From: Quercus robur
Taxonomy: Eukaryota; Streptophyta; Magnoliopsida; Fagales; Fagaceae
NCBI RefSeq assembly: GCF_932294415.1
Contig: NC_065544.1
Coordinates: 30,271,210 to 30,335,209 of the forward strand
Direction of reading: 5' to 3'
Length of the DNA stretch: 64,000 bases
Of this stretch, positions 44,195 through 56,537 are shown in pieces. Each line of letters starts with the position of its first letter. The stretch's first letter is position 1. The position numbers and the translations under genes were made by a program. The notes under the pieces were generated by a model. The model did not search any database and was not told where the DNA came from. It was given only the letters and a program-made list of their open reading frames with translations.

Positions 44195-46649
44195 ATGGGT
44201 AGATTCGAAAAATTAGTAAAAACTCCAGCCGCTATGGAAGCCTTTAGGGCTAAATACCACATTCCCCCTGGGGTTGGGCTGCGGTACTGTCCTCTGGAAG
44301 GAGTATTGACAGATAGAGTTGAGGGAGAAGTCGTTATCCCCATGATTGCTTTCATAGAGGGAGGGATGACACTTCCCATGCGTAGGATCACAAGGGAATA
44401 CCTGTTCAACCATAGGTTGACGCCATACCAGTGTGCTCCGAATATGTTCAAGATACTAGGCTGTGTAGATGTCTTAGACGAGCGGATGAATCTAGGCCTT
44501 ACTTGGCACGATGTGGCTTATCTGTACGAATGTCACCGCCTCGGGGATGATGGGTATTATCTTAAATCCCGGAACGAGGACGTTAGATTGATCTCTTGTC
44601 TTCCAGTATCCAATAAGACCGTGAAGAATGACTTCCTCATTGCTTCTGGGGAGTGGTTCGACGGTATTCATTGTCCAACTCGGGCAGGAAACCCAGGTGC
44701 GGCGCTTTTAGGATTGGCGCTTTTAGGATTGGTCCTTTTTGGGAAAGGATTTAGTGTTGAGGGGTTATTTTTCTTGCTTTCTTTGTAATTGGAAAATTTC
44801 ATGGTCTAACCTCACTTTTCTTGGTTTGTTTGCAAACAAAATTCACGTTGCTCCTCGGATAAACTTTGTGAACGTGCCAGCGTTGAACTATCTCCTTAGG
44901 TCGGAGATTTACGTCGCCGAGGACAGACAGTTGCGTGCGGCCCATCTGGTTCTGGGCTATCAACCTCTGAGCAGCGCTTTTCAGGCGGTTGGTCACGCTA
45001 TAAGGGCAGGCAGTCCGAGGCTGGCTAGAATTGACGTGTCCAAGGACGGGTTCCTAGCTGACCACGATCTGCCACCAGTTGTGTTGCCTGGTGTCAGAAA
45101 TCCCTACTTAGCAGAGCGGCTACCCCCAGTAAACGAGCCTGGCGCTGCCGTTTTGGTTGAAGAAGGGGCTGAATCGTCTCGTCTTTCCCTTGAGGAAGAG
45201 ATAGATAAGTTTTACTTCGAGGAGGAAATTCAACAAAACCCCTTGGTGGAGCTTTCTAATCCCGAGGCAGAACAGGACCAACATTCCGCAGTTGGTATTC
45301 CCTTAATCGTTATCTACTCGGACGATACTTCAGACGAAGAGGTAGAGCCCATGGCAGGAAAAGGAAAGTCTCTAAAGGAGCTGATGTCCTCCCGAGGGAA
45401 AGGTCAGTCATCGAAGGGTCAGTCATCGAAGGGACCAATTCCATCACAGGTCAAAACCCTTCCCCCTGTGGTCCCTCAGGGAGTCTCGGACCCTGGTCTT
45501 AAGGTTAATCCGGACCTGAAGAAGAAGAGGCCGGTTGACACTCCTGAGGAAGGTGAGGTGATTGCCCAGCCGACCAAGCAGCAAAAGACCACACGGGCGC
45601 CAAGGAGCAGAAGGGGTAACTCCTCGGAGAGCCGGGATGAGGAGAATGTTGCTGAAGTGCGCGCTTCCCCTCGTGCATGGAACCCCAAGTTGGAACTGGA
45701 TGGGGTTGCCATCCTTTCCAATGCTTCGGCCCGAGAGTATAACCGAGGCCGGGCAGGGTACGTGGCTGATGCCTTAGAGCAACCCCTACTCCTTCCTCGG
45801 GACATGGAGGCCTATAGGCGGTTCTTTCAGCCCGAACTCTTCCTATCCCTAAAAAGGGATCTCGCGCTGGTAAGTAATCCTTTTACTGTTTTATTAATTT
45901 GTTTACCCCTGTTAGATTTCTTTTTCAAAACAATCTTGTTTCGTTCGTAGATTACTCAGCAGGTGTTCGTGGCTGATGAGTTTTGCCGTGATAGCCGTAG
46001 TCGGGTTGAGGCTGAGACCCAGGCTCGGGCGGAGATGGAGAAAGCCTTGGGGTCCCTCAAGCACGAGCACCTTAAACTTACGGACGAGTTCAAGGTGTCG
46101 GAGAACCGGCGCAAAAGTGCAGAGGTTGGTTTAAAGAGTGCCGAGACCCAGGCGGAGGACCAGTGCAAAGAGCTGTACTTGGCACAGATTAACCTCGCCA
46201 CTGAGAGGCGGGCAGTGCAGGATCTCAAGACTGCCCTGCAAAAAGTTGAGGATGAGCTGAGGCAGGCCAAAGAGGAGGCCCAGCTGATCCGAGAGGCTAC
46301 TGAGGCCGAGAAGAATGTTGCTCGCCAGCTCGGGGCTGAAGAGACGGAAGCCAGGCTATCCGAGGAGATCCCCGAGGTGTGCAGGGATTACTGCAGTATT
46401 TCATGGGCTCATGCTCTCGATGCTGCAGGAGTTCCTGTGGATTCGGCACTAAGACTGCCCGAGAGCATCTTCTATCCTCAAGAGATTCGAGCTAATCCTG
46501 ATGAAGCCCAAGTCGCTTCGGAGCAAGACCTGGCGGTGCCTGATGCCGTCCTCGTGCCTGATATGGCGAAGGATCCTGCCACAGACTCTACCATTGAGGT
46601 TCCTCCTCCTCAGCCCGAGCAGAAAGAAGATCCTCCCGCTAAGGCTTAG
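44195..46649 (+). CDS. Antisense additional gene of Tat copy 2 (Transposase_28-like plus coiled coil)
   Basis: Exons equivalent to copy 1 are 44,195-44,696, 44,836-45,869 and 45,951-46,649, with the same lengths (502, 1,034, 699 nt). No stop codon occurs in the 744 codons. Domain order is as in copy 1: Transposase_28-like N-terminus, acidic and basic low-complexity middle, long coiled coil, proline-rich acidic C-terminus. Intron 2 keeps GTAAGT and TCGTAG. Intron 1 keeps its donor, but the acceptor TGTAG of copy 1 reads TGCAA here, so normal splicing of intron 1 is probably lost. Intron 1 also has a 15-bp tandem duplication (GCGCTTTTAGGATTG). Reading direction is opposite to gag-pol. The function is unknown. 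Confidence 0.75.
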
Positions 46650-46976
46650 CCTTTTAGGCTTTTGATCTTTGTAATCTTTTCTCTTTTTTTTTTTTTTTAA
46701 ATGAGAGTCGTCCTATTTTTTCATTCTTTTGTAAGGACCTCTCTTTCTAATGTACTCGGAATATTAATATAAAAGGTTCGTTTTGCTTACTATGGATGTG
46801 CGTCAGTAGTGCTTTAAACATTTGCAACAATGTAGATATAGGTAAATGGTCAAAAATAAAAATGGGTTTTTAGGCTGCGCATTTGAGGGTTGCGAGGGTG
46901 CTAGACTGTGTGCATGCATTAAAATGATTTCCTTCAAGTAATAATCTCCCAATCCATCATAAGTAATAATTTTCCC

Positions 46977-47850
46977 TAAGTCTGTGGTCCGAGGGACCAT
47001 GCAGGGTTTAGGTTCTGTTTAAAACTTATGAATAGTTGCCTTAAGTATTAATTTCCCCTAAGTCTGTGGTCCGAGGAGCCATGCAGGACTTAGGTTCTGT
47101 TTAAAACTTATGAACAGTTGCCTTAAGTATTAATTTCCCCTAAGTCTGTAGTCCGAGGAGCCATGCAGGACTTAGGTTCTGTTTAAAACTTATGGTTGTT
47201 CTCGTGTACTTGGTTTCCCCATAGGCTTGAGTTCGAGGACCATGCAAGGCCTTGGTTCTGTCCAAAACTTGTGGTTCTTCTTTCGCGCATTTGGTTTCCC
47301 CATAGGCTTGAGTCCGAGGACCATGCAAGGCCTTGGTTCTGTCCAAAACTTATGGTTTTTCTTTCGCGCATTTGGTTTCCCCATAGGCTTGAGTCCGAGG
47401 ACCATGCAAGGCCTTGGTTCTGTCCAAAACTTATGGTTTTTCTTTCGCGCATTTGGTTTCCCTATAGGCTTGAGTCCGAGGACCATGCAAGGCCTTGGTT
47501 TTGTCCAAAACTTATGGTTTTTCTTTCGTGCATTTGGTTTCCCCATAGGCTTGAGTCCGAGGACCATGCAAGGCCTTGGTTCTGTCCAAAACTTATGGTT
47601 TTTCTTTCGTGCATTTGGTTTCCCCATAGGCTTGAGTCCGAGAACCATGCAAGGCCTTGGTTCTGTCCAAAACTTATGGTTCTTCTTTCGCGCAATTGGT
47701 TTCCCCATAGGCTTGAGTCCGAGGACCATGCAAGGCCTTGGTTCTGTCCAAAACTTGTGATTAGTTGCCTTAAGTATTAATTTCCCCTAAGTCTGTGGTC
47801 CGAGGAGCCATGCAGGACTTAGGTTCTGTTTAAAACTTATAAATAGTTGT
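46977..47850. repeat. Enlarged tandem array between the convergent genes of Tat copy 2
   Basis: About eleven units. Three A-type units (TAAGTCTGTGGTCCGAGGAG, period about 82) start near 46,977, 47,059 and 47,141. Seven B-type units (CCCATAGGCTTGAGTCCGAG) follow at exactly 81-bp steps from about 47,211, and one A-type unit closes the array near 47,788. B units differ from A units by many substitutions but are almost identical to each other. The 81-bp period equals 27 codons and leaves several long but meaningless open frames on both strands. Confidence 0.9.
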
Positions 47851-47909
47851 CAGTGGAACAGCAAGCAGCGGACAATCATGAAAGAAAAACGTATGCTAAG
47901 CCATTCTCA

Positions 47910-50900
47910 TTAATAACAATATCTTCTGAGATTATTTACATTCCATGGTCGAGGTACAGCTTTTTCATCCAAATCTTCTAGGTAGTAGGCGCCTATTCCG
48001 GCCACGGATGTGACACGGTATGGTCCCTCCCAATTGGGCCCTAACTTGCCCCAAGAGGGGTTCTTTGCGCTGCCAAGAATCTTTCTCATCATGAGATCAC
48101 CTGGACCCAGAGGCCGCAGTTTGACATTAGCATCATACCCCTGTCTCAGCTTCTGGTGATAATAGGCCATATGAATCATCGCTTTTTCCCTTCTTTCTTC
48201 AGCTAGGTCCAGACTCCGTTCCAATAACTCGTCGTTATCGTTTGGGGTAAACAATTTAGACCTTAGCGTGGGAAAGTTATTCTCGATCGGGAGCACGGCC
48301 TCAGCCCCATAAGTCATCGAGAAGGGGGTCTCACCGGTCGATCATCGCGGCGTCGTCCGATAAGTCCATAAGACGTGGGGGAGTTCTTCTACCCATCTCC
48401 CCTTTGGCTCGTCCAGTCTCTTCTTCAGTCCGTTCACTATGACCTTGTTCACGGCCTCGACTTGCCCATTTCCTTGAGGGTAGGCGGGGGTGGAATATCG
48501 GTTAATGATTCCAAACTCGCGGCAATACTCCCTAAAGTTCTTACTGTCGAACTGTAGACCATTGTCGGAAATAAGTGTACGCGGAGTCCCGAAGCGGGTG
48601 ATGATGTTCTTCCAGATGAATTTTTGGGCGTCCACGTCCCTAATGTTGGCCAAGGGTTCAACTTCCACCCATTTAGTGAAGTAATCAGTTCCGACTATTA
48701 TGTATCGCTTGTTCCCCGCAGCTTTGGGGAAAGGTCCGACTATATCAAGGCCCCATTGTGCGAACGGCCATGGGCTAGAGAGGGGGTTGAGAACCCCTCC
48801 GGGTTGGTGGATATTCGGGGCGAATTTTTGGCACTGGTCACACTTCTTAGCGTATTCTTGGGCCTCTCTTTGCATGTTCGGCCACCAGTACCCTTGGGTG
48901 AGTGCCCTGTGCGCCAGCGATCTTCCTCCGGTGTGGCTTCCGCAAATCCCCTCGTGTAACTCCTCAAGTAAAGACTCAGACTCTTCTGGATGTATGCAGA
49001 GTAGGTACGGCCCAGAGTAAGAGCGTCGATATAGTTTGTGGTCTTCTGATAGCCAGAAACGAGGAGCATTCCTACGTATCTTTTCGGCTTCCAGTTTTTC
49101 CTCCGGTAAGATGTCGTTTTGGAGGAAACTCTTTATGGGGTCCATCCAGCTAGGACTTTTTCGGATCTGATGGACTTGAGCCGGGTTTCTGCAGATGGAA
49201 CTTGCCTGCGATAGATCTTCAACAAGGATCATTCGCGGCAGATTATGCGCCGAGGACGTGGCGAGAGTGGCCAGCGAGTCTGCATGGGTGTTTACGCTCC
49301 TGGAAATGTGCGCCAGACTGAAAGATTCAAAACTCCTCTGTAGCCGTTTGACTTGTCCCAGATACTCTTGCATCCTAGTGTCTCCAGCTTTAAGCTCGCC
49401 CATCACTTGTCCCACCACCAATCTGGAGTCCGAGAATGCTTCTATTATTCTTCCACCCAATTTTTGAACCATCGCCATCCCTTGAAGTAAGGCTTCGTAC
49501 TCGGCTTCATTGTTCGTAGCCGAGAATCCGAGTCTTAACGATTTTTCAATGGCAGCACCGTCCGGCGATATTAATACTATCCCAACTCCTGATCCTCTCT
49601 GGTTTGCCGCGCCATCCACGTAGACCTTCCAATGCATGGTCCCCCCTGCTGAAATTGCTCCAACCAATCTTCCACCCAGGTCTTTCTTCTCGGTCATTGT
49701 TTCTATAAAGGGCTCAGCAAACTCCGCTACCAAGTCTGCGAGGACCTGTCCTTTGACAGAGGGTCAGGGCATATATTTAATATCGAAGGCCCCCAAAAGA
49801 GCACTCCACATGGCGATCCTTCCTGTGTAGTTAGCGCTTAGAAGAACGGCTCGAAGGGGAAGCTGAGTCAGAACGATGACCGTATGCGCCTGAAAGTAAT
49901 GAGGAAGCTTACGGGTTGCATGCACTATCGCCAGAATTACCTTTTCTAAAGGTAGGTATCGCACCTCGGCCTCATGTAGTGATTTGCTCACATAGTACAC
50001 CGGTCGCTGCACCCCATTATCATCCCGTATAAGTACCAGGCTTACAGCGTGGGGAGCTACGGCGATGTACGCAAACAGCACCTCATCTGCCTCAGGACTG
50101 AACATGATGGGTGGTCGGGACAGGTAGTCCTTAAGCTGCTGGAAAGCCTGAGCGCAATCCTCCGACCATTCAAACTCTTTCCACTTGTTTATCAGGAGGT
50201 AAAAAGGCCGACACCGATCCGCCGATCGCGATATGAACCGGTTTAATGCCGCAATCATGCCAGTGAGCTTCTGTACCTCCTTCGGGTTCCTAGGAGTCTG
50301 TAGGCTGTTAATGGCTTTGATTTGGTCGGGACTTACTTCTATTCCCCTGTGGGTGACCATATATCCTAGGAATTTCCCAGACCCGACCCCGAATGAGCAT
50401 TTGGAGGCATTCAGCCGCAACCGGTGCTCCCTTAAGATAGCGAAGACTGTTCCGAGGTCTTTCACGTGCTCGGACACCTTTTTACTCTTCACAACCATAT
50501 CGTCTATATAAACCTCAATGATCTTGCCCAGCTGTGGCTCGAACATCCGAGTCATCATCCTTTGGTAGGTTAAGCCCGCGTTCTTTAGCCCGAACGGCAT
50601 CACCTTATAATGATAATTTCCGATGGGCGTCATGAAAGCCGTTTTCTCTTGGTCCTCTAGCGCAAGGGGTATCTGATGATAGCCTTGGAAGGCGTCCAGG
50701 AAACTCATTCGAGGGTGCCCTACGGTTGCATCCACCAATCGATCGATTTTGGGTAGGGGGAATGGGTCCTTGGGGCACGCCTTGTTCAGGTCCGTGAAGT
50801 CCACGCAGAACCTCCACTTCCCCGTCTTCTTCCTTACCACCACTGTGTTCGCCAACCATTCAGGATAAAAGACTTCTTTGATAGCCCCTGCTCTTTTCAA

Positions 50901-51224
50901 TTTTGCCACTTCGTCCCTTACGGCACTAGCGTGTTCCTTTAAAGGGCGTCGGGGTGGCTGCTTCCTCGGAATGGAAGAGGGGTTGACGTTCAGGTGGTGA
51001 CAGATGAGGCTAGGATCAACTCCCGGGGCATCGTAGGCGTCCCATGCGAATACGTCGACATTTTCTCTGAGAAATCTGACCAGTTCCTCCTTTTCTTGAG
51101 AGGGCAATTCAGAGCCGACCTGAAAGAACTTCTCCGGGTCATCTTTGACAGCAATCTTATCTAAACCTTCACACCTTATCTCCTCGGCCAGCCCACCGTC
51201 TTGTCTTGCCGAGGAGGCTGGCTG
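47910..51224 (-). pseudogene. pol of Tat copy 2, two nonsense codons
   Basis: 3,315 nt from just after the UAG to TAA. Domain order is as in copy 1: RT with YIDDMVVKSK, native RNase H, archaeal-type RNase H (YVDGAAN, EYEALLQGM, SDSRLVVGQ, HADSLA), integrase zinc finger and DDE core, then a C-terminal GPYRVTSVAG region. Private lesions: TGA at 49,766-49,764 (copy 1 has AGA) at the end of the native RNase H, and TGA at 48,344-48,342 in the integrase C-terminal half. There is no frameshift. No ATG begins the frame; translation would have to pass the UAG at 51,227-51,225. Confidence 0.92.
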
Positions 51225-51227
51225 CTA
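51219..51227 (-). promoter_or_regulatory. Candidate stop-codon readthrough site UAG CAG CCA, copy 2
   Basis: The gag-pro frame ends in TAG followed by CAGCCA, which fits CARYYA. It differs from copy 1 (CAACCA) only at the purine position allowed by the consensus. The frame is open on both sides, so a single readthrough event joins protease to pol. Confidence 0.7.
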
Positions 51228-53264
51228 TAAGCTCTCTAGGGCCGAGGACTCGACTAAGGGCCGATGTAAGATGGCGGCCACCATACACTTCCTGGCCACG
51301 GCCTGATCTCCTCGGATCTCTTCCACTTGACCTCTGGATGGGTATTTTACTTTCTGATGAAGTGTGGAGGTCACAGCCCCTAGGGAGTGGATCCATGGCC
51401 TTGCAACTATCGCGGTGTAGGGTGAATAAGCGTCGACCACGATAAAATTCACCTCCACCACTTCCGCCCCAGTCTGTACGGGCAGTCGGATTTGCCCCTT
51501 TGGTGTGACAATCCTTCCCTCGAAGCTGAGGAGGGGGGAGTCATAAGCTGTCAAATCTTCCGGCTTCAAGTTCAGCCCCTTGTATAGGTCAGGGTACATT
51601 ATCTCCACCGCACTTCCCGAGTCTACTAACACCCTTTTCACATCGAAGCCCCCAATCCGCAATGTGACCACCAAGGCATCATCGTGAGGTTGAACAGTTC
51701 CTCTCTTATCCTCATCCGAGAATCCCAGTATCAAGGAGCTTCCCTTTTTTGGCCTTTTGGGCTCCCTTTGCCTGCCCTCGGAGGAGAGCCGATCAACAGC
51801 TAATACCCTGGGGATGGGTGGCCCTGTTCTTCCTGGTGCAGCGAGGATGACATGTATCGTCCCAGTGAGGGGTCTTAAAGACACGTCCCTTCGAGGTTCT
51901 TGTGATGTTTGGCCGGGATGGCCGCTCGATGGGTGCAGCAGGTGACGTAACTTTCCTTCTCGGACCAATTGGTCTAGGTGATTCCACAGATTCCTGCAGT
52001 CCTCAGTAGTATGCCCATGGTCCTGATGATAGTGGCAGTACAGGTTCTGGTTACACTTGGAAGGATCTCCAGCCATCTTTCCCGGCCACCTAAAATAGGG
52101 TTCATCCCTTACTTTCTCCAGTACCTGCTATACTGGCTCTCTGAACACGGCGTTCACTGTTTGCGGGTTGCTCTGCCCAGCCTGTCGCGGAAAATCTCTC
52201 CTCGGCTGACCATGATTGTGACGTTCCGACCTGACATCATTTGCTTTGGGGTGGATAACCTTCTCCTTTCCCCTCCCTTGCAGCTGATCTTCCTCTACTC
52301 TTTTGTACTTGTCGATCCTATCCATTAACTGTTGGACGTCAGTAACTGGTTTTCCGGTGAGGGATTTTCTTAAGCCATGCTCGGTGGGGAGACCGCTTTT
52401 GAACGTGCTGATAGCAACATTATCATGGTTGTCATCTAAATCATTATACACCTCCCAATACCTATCCGAGTATGCTTTCAGGGTTTCTCCTTCATGCATG
52501 GATAAGGATAGTAGCGAATTAAGAGGTCGAGGGATTCTGGTGTTTGTAATAAAACGGGAGCAAAAAGCTTGAGTGAGCTGCTTGTAGGAGACTACGGAGT
52601 TTGTCTTCAGGCTGTTGAACCACCTCATTGCCATCGATCCCAAGCTGGATGGGAAGATCTTGCACATTAGGGCTTCGTTTTGCGAATAGATCGCCATTTT
52701 TTTGTTAAACTGACTCACGTGCTCTACCGGGTCTGTTCTGCCGGTATAGATGGCGAACACCGGTTGGTTGAAGCGTCTGGGAAGCTTAGCCCCTTCGATT
52801 CTATTCGTGAAGGGTGACCTCGAGACCTGATCCAGCGCCTTCTTCATGGCGTCGTTCCCCGAACCTTTGCTGGATGGGCTCTCATACTTCCGTACTGGGC
52901 GTGGTTCCTTTTCGTAAGAAAAGGTCTCGCTTGGGGGGGTCCTTGACCTTTGTCTGTAACTCATGTCCTCCGCATTAGAAGACTCGCCTGAGTCAGAGGG
53001 AGATCGTCTTCGCTGTACACGTCGTAACTTCCTTTTTAGGTCATCTATCTCTCGTTGCATGGCCTGGTGACTATTTCGCCTCTGAGACACGTGACTTCCT
53101 GTCTGAGTGTGACTCTGGCTCGTCCGGATAGTATGCACACTTCCCTCACGATTCCCCTTGCCGCCAGGGTTGATTGTGTTATTTTGCCTTTGGGACTCGG
53201 CGGGTTGTGTTCGTTGGGAGTCAGCTTGGTGAGGATCCTCCTGGTGCGGGCCTAGCTCTGCCAT
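51225..53264 (-). pseudogene. gag-protease of Tat copy 2, one premature stop
   Basis: 680 codons from ATG (MAELGPHQ) to the shared TAG. It carries the gag domain (AIYSQNEALMCKIFPSSLGS), the knuckle YCHYHQDHGHTTEDC and the protease active site DSGS, intact here. A TAG at 52,130-52,128 replaces the glutamine codon CAA of copy 1, just before the knuckle. Its following bases CAGGTA do not fit CARYYA, so it looks like ordinary decay. The ATG lies 34 bases downstream of the primer binding site. Confidence 0.92.
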
Positions 53265-53297
53265 GCTCGACCGTTGTACTAGCTGATGCCTTAGTTC

Positions 53298-53315
53298 TTC
53301 CCACAGACGGCGCCA
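53298..53315 (-). other. Primer binding site of Tat copy 2
   Basis: TGGCGCCGTCTGTGGGAA on the minus strand, two bases inside the 5' LTR. It is the same tRNA-Asp-like site as in copy 1. Confidence 0.75.
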
Positions 53316-53317
53316 AT

Positions 53318-53996
53318 TGTAGTTGCACGATTTTCCTGGCCCAACTTCAGTTGATCAGGCCTTGGCCCAAAGTGCAACCCACAATAAATATTTGTAGAGG
53401 ATGGGTCAAAGAACTTAGCCTTAGTGAACCTATTTGGTCTAATGCATGGACAGTATTGTTTGCAGAAAGAGATAAAAACGCAAGAATGGATCTTTCTCCT
53501 CTGATTTTATTTCTTTTGTTCCTTGTACAGTTTTTCCGTCCCTCCTTTGAGGGACTCCACTACATTATATAGTTCTCTTCCTCTCATCTCAACCTTACAC
53601 CTGTTGATCATCTAAGCATCTACTTGAGCACCTGTCCCATCAGACGCCCTCATCAGTCCCTTTGTGAATTGCAGAGGCCAAAGCGGTACTGTTCAGGTGT
53701 CTTTTCCTCATTAATGCAGCCAAGGGGGTGGTTGGGGCACAATTAATGTGGTGGTAGCTTTCCATGAGATATCTTGGATTTTATTCATTTTATATGTTGG
53801 GAGGATGGACTGAAATAGCTGGAGAGAGTTCCTCGTCTGGGATTCGTGATGTCCGAGGAGGAGTTACTCCTCGGACAGGTTTCCCTAGCGTTATTGGGAT
53901 TGAGTAGGGCTTCATATGTGGTTTTCCTTCGAACAGGGCGCTCCTCGGACGGGCCTGAATTTGGAATAGCCCATTATTTTTGGGCCGGGCCCCACA
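53318..53996 (-). repeat. 5' LTR of Tat copy 2
   Basis: 679 bp, 12 differences from its partner. It carries the palindrome at 53,850-53,877. The target duplication TATAC follows at 53,997-54,001. Confidence 0.95.
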
Positions 53997-54357
53997 TATA
54001 CTTTATATAAAAACAAACAAGCTTGACTATTAGTTGGCTTCAAAATATGTTGACACCAACGTTTTGAGGGTTCATAATTTTACATGTCATTAATTTAATA
54101 TAAACTTTTTAATTGAATTTAAATTCAATATTATATTTAAACCATTTATTAGAATATTTTTAGTTCATTTTTTAAATGATAGAATAGACAGTTCCATATA
54201 AATACAATCATAATAAATGCATATAAATAACTATCATAATTAATTATCAATTTCATATTTAAGACCCCAAAAAAATTATAGTTTGCTAAAATTTTCTTTA
54301 CATTGCACAAGTTGTCAACTAGAATATATGTGTTTGTGTATCTAAATATGTTTGACT

Positions 54358-54502
54358 TTTTTTTTTTTTGATCTCATAATATTTTTCCACATAAGCTTTT
54401 AAGCGAAGCCACCAAATTGGTTTTTGTGTAGACAGGGTTCAAACTCCATATTTACTATTCTAAAATAAATGACTTTACTAGTTGAGCTTACTAAAACCCA
54501 CA
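54358..54502 (-). mobile_element. SINE-like element, copy C
   Basis: On the minus strand: GGGTTTTAGTAAGCTCAACT, AGTAAAGTC, a B-box-like GAGTTTGAACCCTG, CTACACAAAAACCAATTTGG, and an A-rich tail at the low-coordinate end. Same block order as copies A, B and D. Confidence 0.55.
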
Positions 54503-54622
54503 ACATATAAGCATTTAAGGCTTTTTTTTTCTTTAGAGAAATAATAATAAGGCTTTATAATTTTACATGTCATTATTATATTATATTTTTAATTGATTTT
54601 AATTTCTATTCTATATTAACCC

Positions 54623-55409
54623 TGTGGGGGCCAGTTAATTAGGAAGTACTGTTAAGGCAGTATTAACTGCGCCTATGGCCTTATCCGAGGACGTTAGACT
54701 ATCCGAGGAGGTCCAGACAAGATTATAAGGAGAACGGAGTGAAGAGAGGAGTAAAGGCAATATGAGATAAGTCCAACAAGCGTCCGAGGATAAAAGCCAT
54801 TTCAGCAACATGTGTCTGAGGTTAGTTCGAGTGCCATATCATTATGGACTTACTTCAGAGTTACATCATCACTAAGAGTTAGACGTCGGACAAGGGATAA
54901 GAAAGGAAAAAAGCAACAAATATCTTCAAAAAGCTGCTACCTCCGCATTAAATGACTCCCAACCAACTCTCTGGCCGCATTAATGTGGAAGTGACGCCTG
55001 AACAGTGATCAAGCAGCCTTACAACTACTAGTTGATGGTTCTGGGAAGTGTTGGATGGGACAGGAAGGAGTTCCCTGAATCTAACCTACACGTGTGTGGT
55101 AGGGGCAACACCAAGATTGGAATATATAACATGGAAAGATGTACTAAAAGAAAATTAAGATGATCCTAGACTGTGACTCTTGTATAATCTTATTGTTCAA
55201 CAAGACAACATAATACAAACTTCTTGGGCTATTCTGAGGACAGATTTTCTGATATTACTTGTGTCTAATAGTCTTAAACTACCAAATTTAATCGTTTTTC
55301 TCCTGGAATAAATCTAGTTCTTCCATCCACACTCTACAAATTTATTGTTTGGGCCGCTTGGATTTGAGCTCAATCTTGTTTTGGGACCAATCCAATTTAA
55401 GTCCTTACA
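54623..55409. mobile_element. Solo LTR (787 bp), TSD AACCC
   Basis: Starts TGTGGGGGCCAGTTAATTAG and ends TTTAAGTCCTTACA. The 5-bp flanks AACCC are identical at 54,618-54,622 and 55,410-55,414. No internal region or second LTR is nearby, so it is the product of LTR-LTR recombination. It contains the words TCCGAGGACG, TCCGAGGAGG and TCCGAGGATA, also frequent in the two Tat elements, but overall it is a different family. Confidence 0.88.
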
Positions 55410-55414
55410 AACCC

Positions 55415-56529
55415 TTTATTAAAATTTTAACAAATCATATTTTCTTTTCTTCAAATAGTAGATTATATAATTCCATATAAAAATACAGTCATAATTATTA
55501 AATTTTATATTTAGACAAAAATAAAAGGTGTAAAGAATATTTTGTTAAACTTTTTCGTGTAGCATAGATTACTGAGAATTCTATAATCTATAATCTATAA
55601 TCAATATAAAATCGATAAAAATGTTTGGTTTTTTGTTGACCTTATAATATTGTGTTATATATATAAGCTTTTGAGACCTCACAAATTTACATGTCATAGT
55701 TTAATAATTTTTTTAAGGAAAAGTTTAATACATTTTTATTTGAATTTAAATTTTATTCCATATTTAAACCCTTTATTAGAATCTTAGTAAACCATATTTT
55801 CTTTAAATAGTACTATATATAATTCCATAGATATACACAATCATATTTTTAAGTGAAAATTTTTCTTATCATTGTCGTTAATGTAACAAAATTTGGTGAA
55901 TTCAAAGGTACAACTACCTAGAAAGAGCTGAAAAGTAAGCAAGCTAAAGTCCCTTAGGTGGAAATTGATGGATATGGTTTATCCTAAACATCCCAAAACA
56001 CTTCTTTTAGGCTGGCTATTGGTGTATTATGTTATGCAGGAACTGAATTGAGCAATTGTCTAGTCTCCTATGTAAAATTTCATTGGGATGTGAGGATTTG
56101 TTGGCTTTGGGCCTGCAAGAACCTCAATGAAAAGGATATTAGAGCAACTTTGTGTAAGTTAACTTGGTGAATTACTATAAACCATATTTTTTTTTTTATT
56201 AAAACTATAAACCATATTTGGATCCAAAGAAATGCTAAGATTGAAGTGGGTGGTATTGGAACTTAGAGTTGAGGAAGATATAGTAAAGTATATAAAAAAA
56301 AAGGCCCTATCTTTGTACTGGAGCTTGTCATATGAAGGGTCTATTTGGATGTGATTTGAGAACCTAAAAGTGCATTTTTAAAACCCAAGACATTGTTTCG
56401 CAACAACTCTTTATAGTTCTTTTACAAATGTTCATTTTAAACCCAAAATGTTTTTGCAGCAACTTATACAAATGCACTTGAAGTACTATTCTTTTTTTCT
56501 TTTTTTTGAGATAACACCCGAAGTACTTA
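55415..56529. other. AT-rich intergenic DNA
   Basis: No credible frame. Words such as ATAATTCCATATAAA recur here and at 54,190 and 55,815, which suggests an old local duplication of the surrounding DNA. Confidence 0.45.
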
Positions 56530-56537
56530 AGTGTAAC

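Larger units (their letters stand above)
42972..53996 (-). mobile_element. Tat-type Ty3/gypsy LTR retrotransposon, copy 2 (11,025 bp)
   Basis: Complete element in reverse orientation: LTRs of 679 bp each, TG...CA ends, 5-bp TSD TATAC at 42,967-42,971 and 53,997-54,001. It has the same gene order as copy 1, and gag-pro (2,040 nt) and antisense coding exons (502, 1,034, 699 nt) have identical lengths. The LTRs differ at 12 of 679 positions by hand count (about 1.8%), so it is an older insertion than copy 1. Gag-pol carries three private nonsense codons and no frameshift. The antisense gene is open throughout. Confidence 0.95.

Noticed and set aside
47190..47780. Long open frames on both strands (about 180-195 codons) in the array of Tat copy 2
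   Set aside because: They repeat the same 27 residues because the unit is 81 bp. Several frames are open at once and none has a domain; they are by-products of the repeat period.
52128..52130. Second programmed stop in gag of copy 2
   Set aside because: Copy 1 has a glutamine codon here, and the following bases CAGGTA break the CARYYA pattern, so it is private decay.
53174..53572. Frame running from gag into the LTR and PBS of Tat copy 2
   Set aside because: It crosses the LTR boundary and primer binding site on the wrong strand; no domain.
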